39,435 bases of DNA. Source: Prevotella sp. (GTDB taxonomy: Bacteria; Bacteroidota; Bacteroidia; Bacteroidales; Bacteroidaceae). The position numbers were made by a program, and so were the translations under genes. The notes under the pieces are model-generated. The model saw only the letters and a list, made by a program, of their open reading frames with translations. It did no database searches and had not been told where the DNA came from. The DNA is taken from NCBI GenBank assembly GCA_017417465.1, contig JAFPZD010000086.1:1-39435 (forward strand), given 5' to 3'. Shown here piece after piece: positions 38,843 through 39,435 of the stretch. Positions within the stretch are counted from its first letter, which is position 1, and each line of letters begins with the position of its first letter.

Positions 38843-39120
38843 TTTCGCAAGCTATGAAAACGATGCGCAGCCAGCCCCGTAGGGGCATGACAATGGTAGC
38901 CAGCCATTTCCGCTCGACCTTGTCGCTTGCTACCAACGGGACGCAAGAATGGCTGGTATAAAGGGACGGTAGAAAAGCGTGCCTTTAGGTACGCGACAAC
39001 ATCCGACCCTTGTCGCGTACCTACGGCACGCTCGTTACACAGCCCCCTGTTACCAGCCATTGAAATGGCTGGCTACCACTGTCTGATGCCTACGGCATCG
39101 GCTGCGCAGAACTTGCGAAA
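38843..39120. repeat. Long inverted-repeat element, MITE-like
   Basis: The left arm (about 38843-38910) and right arm (about 39063-39120) are reverse complements with small gaps. They share TTTCGCAAG, TGCGCAGCC, a GCC(C)CGTAGG(G)GC core and a perfect 17-bp inner match TGGTAGCCAGCCATTTC. Inside lies a second stem: 38977-38999 pairs with 39010-39031 (AGGTACGCGACAA / TTGTCGCGTACCT, flanked by CGTGCC/GGCACG). Similar direct sequences flank the element (GAAATTACTTTT at 38825, GAATTACTTTTT at 39124). It encodes no transposase. Confidence 0.8.
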
Positions 39121-39156
39121 CTTGAATTACTTTTTTAAACCAAAAATTATGGTTAC

Positions 39157-39295
39157 GATATAGCTGTTGGCATAAGACGCTGAAAGCGTCTTAAGTCCTC
39201 CGCCATGTCACTCAAAAGAAATGCGGTGATACAGCAGATGAAATAAGACGCTGAAAAAGTTTCCGCTCACCGCCTTGTGCCAACTATTATATCAT
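39157..39295. repeat. Second, shorter inverted-repeat element
   Basis: GATATAGCTGTTGGCATAAG at the left is matched in reverse by CTTGTGCCAACTATTATATC at the right, 16 of 20 positions. Within it, AAGACGCT-GAA-AGCGTCTT (39174-39192) forms a perfect hairpin, and AAGACGCTGAAAAAG recurs near 39248. It could be a short nonautonomous element. Confidence 0.6.
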
Positions 39296-39305
39296 TCCCA
39301 AAATT

Positions 39306-39375
39306 ATCCCGCTCATCCCGCTCATCCCGCACCTGAATTTAGGTGCGGGATGAGCGGGATGAGCGGGATGTTTTT
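39306..39375 (+). terminator. Perfect 29-bp hairpin followed by T-run
   Basis: 39306-39334 is the exact reverse complement of 39341-39369, with loop GAATTT. Each arm is built of two ATCCCGCTC units and ATCCCGCACCT. GTTTTT follows. It can act as a strong terminator and is related to the hairpin at 19131-19172. Confidence 0.75.
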
Positions 39376-39435
39376 CTGTTAAGTAGATGAACACAATTAT
39401 TTTATAAAAACAACGAATTTAACGAATTAAACGAA

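Larger units (their letters stand above)
38827..39435. other. Gene-free region with three palindromic elements
   Basis: These 609 bp contain no gene that I can support. They hold a long inverted-repeat element (38843-39120), a shorter one (39157-39295) and a perfect 29-bp hairpin (39306-39369). The final 60 bp are AT-rich, with AACGAATTTAACGAATTAAA repeats that may lead into a promoter beyond the window. Confidence 0.7.

Overview
The window looks like a chromosomal segment of a Prevotella-type member of the Bacteroidales. The evidence is: promoters of the Bacteroidota type (TAnnTTTG box, TTTG box about 20 nt upstream), no clear Shine-Dalgarno sequences, SusE/SusF-like and BspA-like proteins, a C10 protease, a DUF6377-type regulator, a DUF5103/type IX secretion Plug protein, and several secreted proteins that end in a short 'DLxGR ... 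GLYIxxGKKV' tail. Species cannot be fixed by eye. The first ~2.5 kb is visibly more AT-rich and patchy than the rest.

Region by region: (1) 1-2,560 is accessory DNA: a partial ORF, a 54-codon ORF coupled to a small leucine-rich-repeat protein, a YoeB-like toxin-antitoxin pair on the minus strand, a decayed secreted-protein gene and short inverted repeats. The block from about 900 to 2,510 is bracketed by a duplicated junction between the leucine-rich-repeat gene and the cation-efflux gene. (2) 2,560-4,243, minus strand: a cation diffusion facilitator and msrA. (3) 4,589-6,253: a membrane-anchored TPR/LuxR-type regulator followed by a terminator. (4) 6,422-19,109: operon 1, GH31, SusE/F-like protein, 3-unit GLUG protein, second GH31 and 4-unit GLUG protein with a dockerin-like end. 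(5) 19,596-36,438: operon 2, 3-unit GLUG protein, small acidic protein, third GH31, second SusE/F-like protein, GH18-like protein with a beta/gamma-crystallin domain, C10 protease, GH38 alpha-mannosidase, and SGNH hydrolase with LamG and dockerin-like ends. (6) 36,439-38,826: a candidate noncoding RNA, ribE and a T9SS Plug-like gene. (7) 38,827-39,435: three repeat or palindromic elements and no gene.

The two large operons appear to be one system. Their promoters share a 16-bp element (CGTTATACAnTCCTTA) at exactly the same distance, 45 bp, from the -7 box. Each operon carries a GH31-SusE/F-like gene pair, at least one GLUG protein and a terminal dockerin-like protein. No SusC/SusD pair is present, so this is not a classical polysaccharide utilization locus. 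The enzyme set (alpha-glucosidase-type GH31 enzymes, GH38 alpha-mannosidase, GH18-like enzyme, C10 protease, esterase-like SGNH) would suit attack on glycoproteins or mannose-rich glycans outside the cell; that is inference. The neighbouring regulator is the obvious candidate for binding the shared element, also inference.

A second theme is that short repeats normally seen between genes (heptamers AATTCTC, TTTCATC and relatives, plus larger palindromic elements) also lie in frame inside secreted-protein genes, at linkers, in a propeptide, in a signal peptide and in one catalytic-domain loop.
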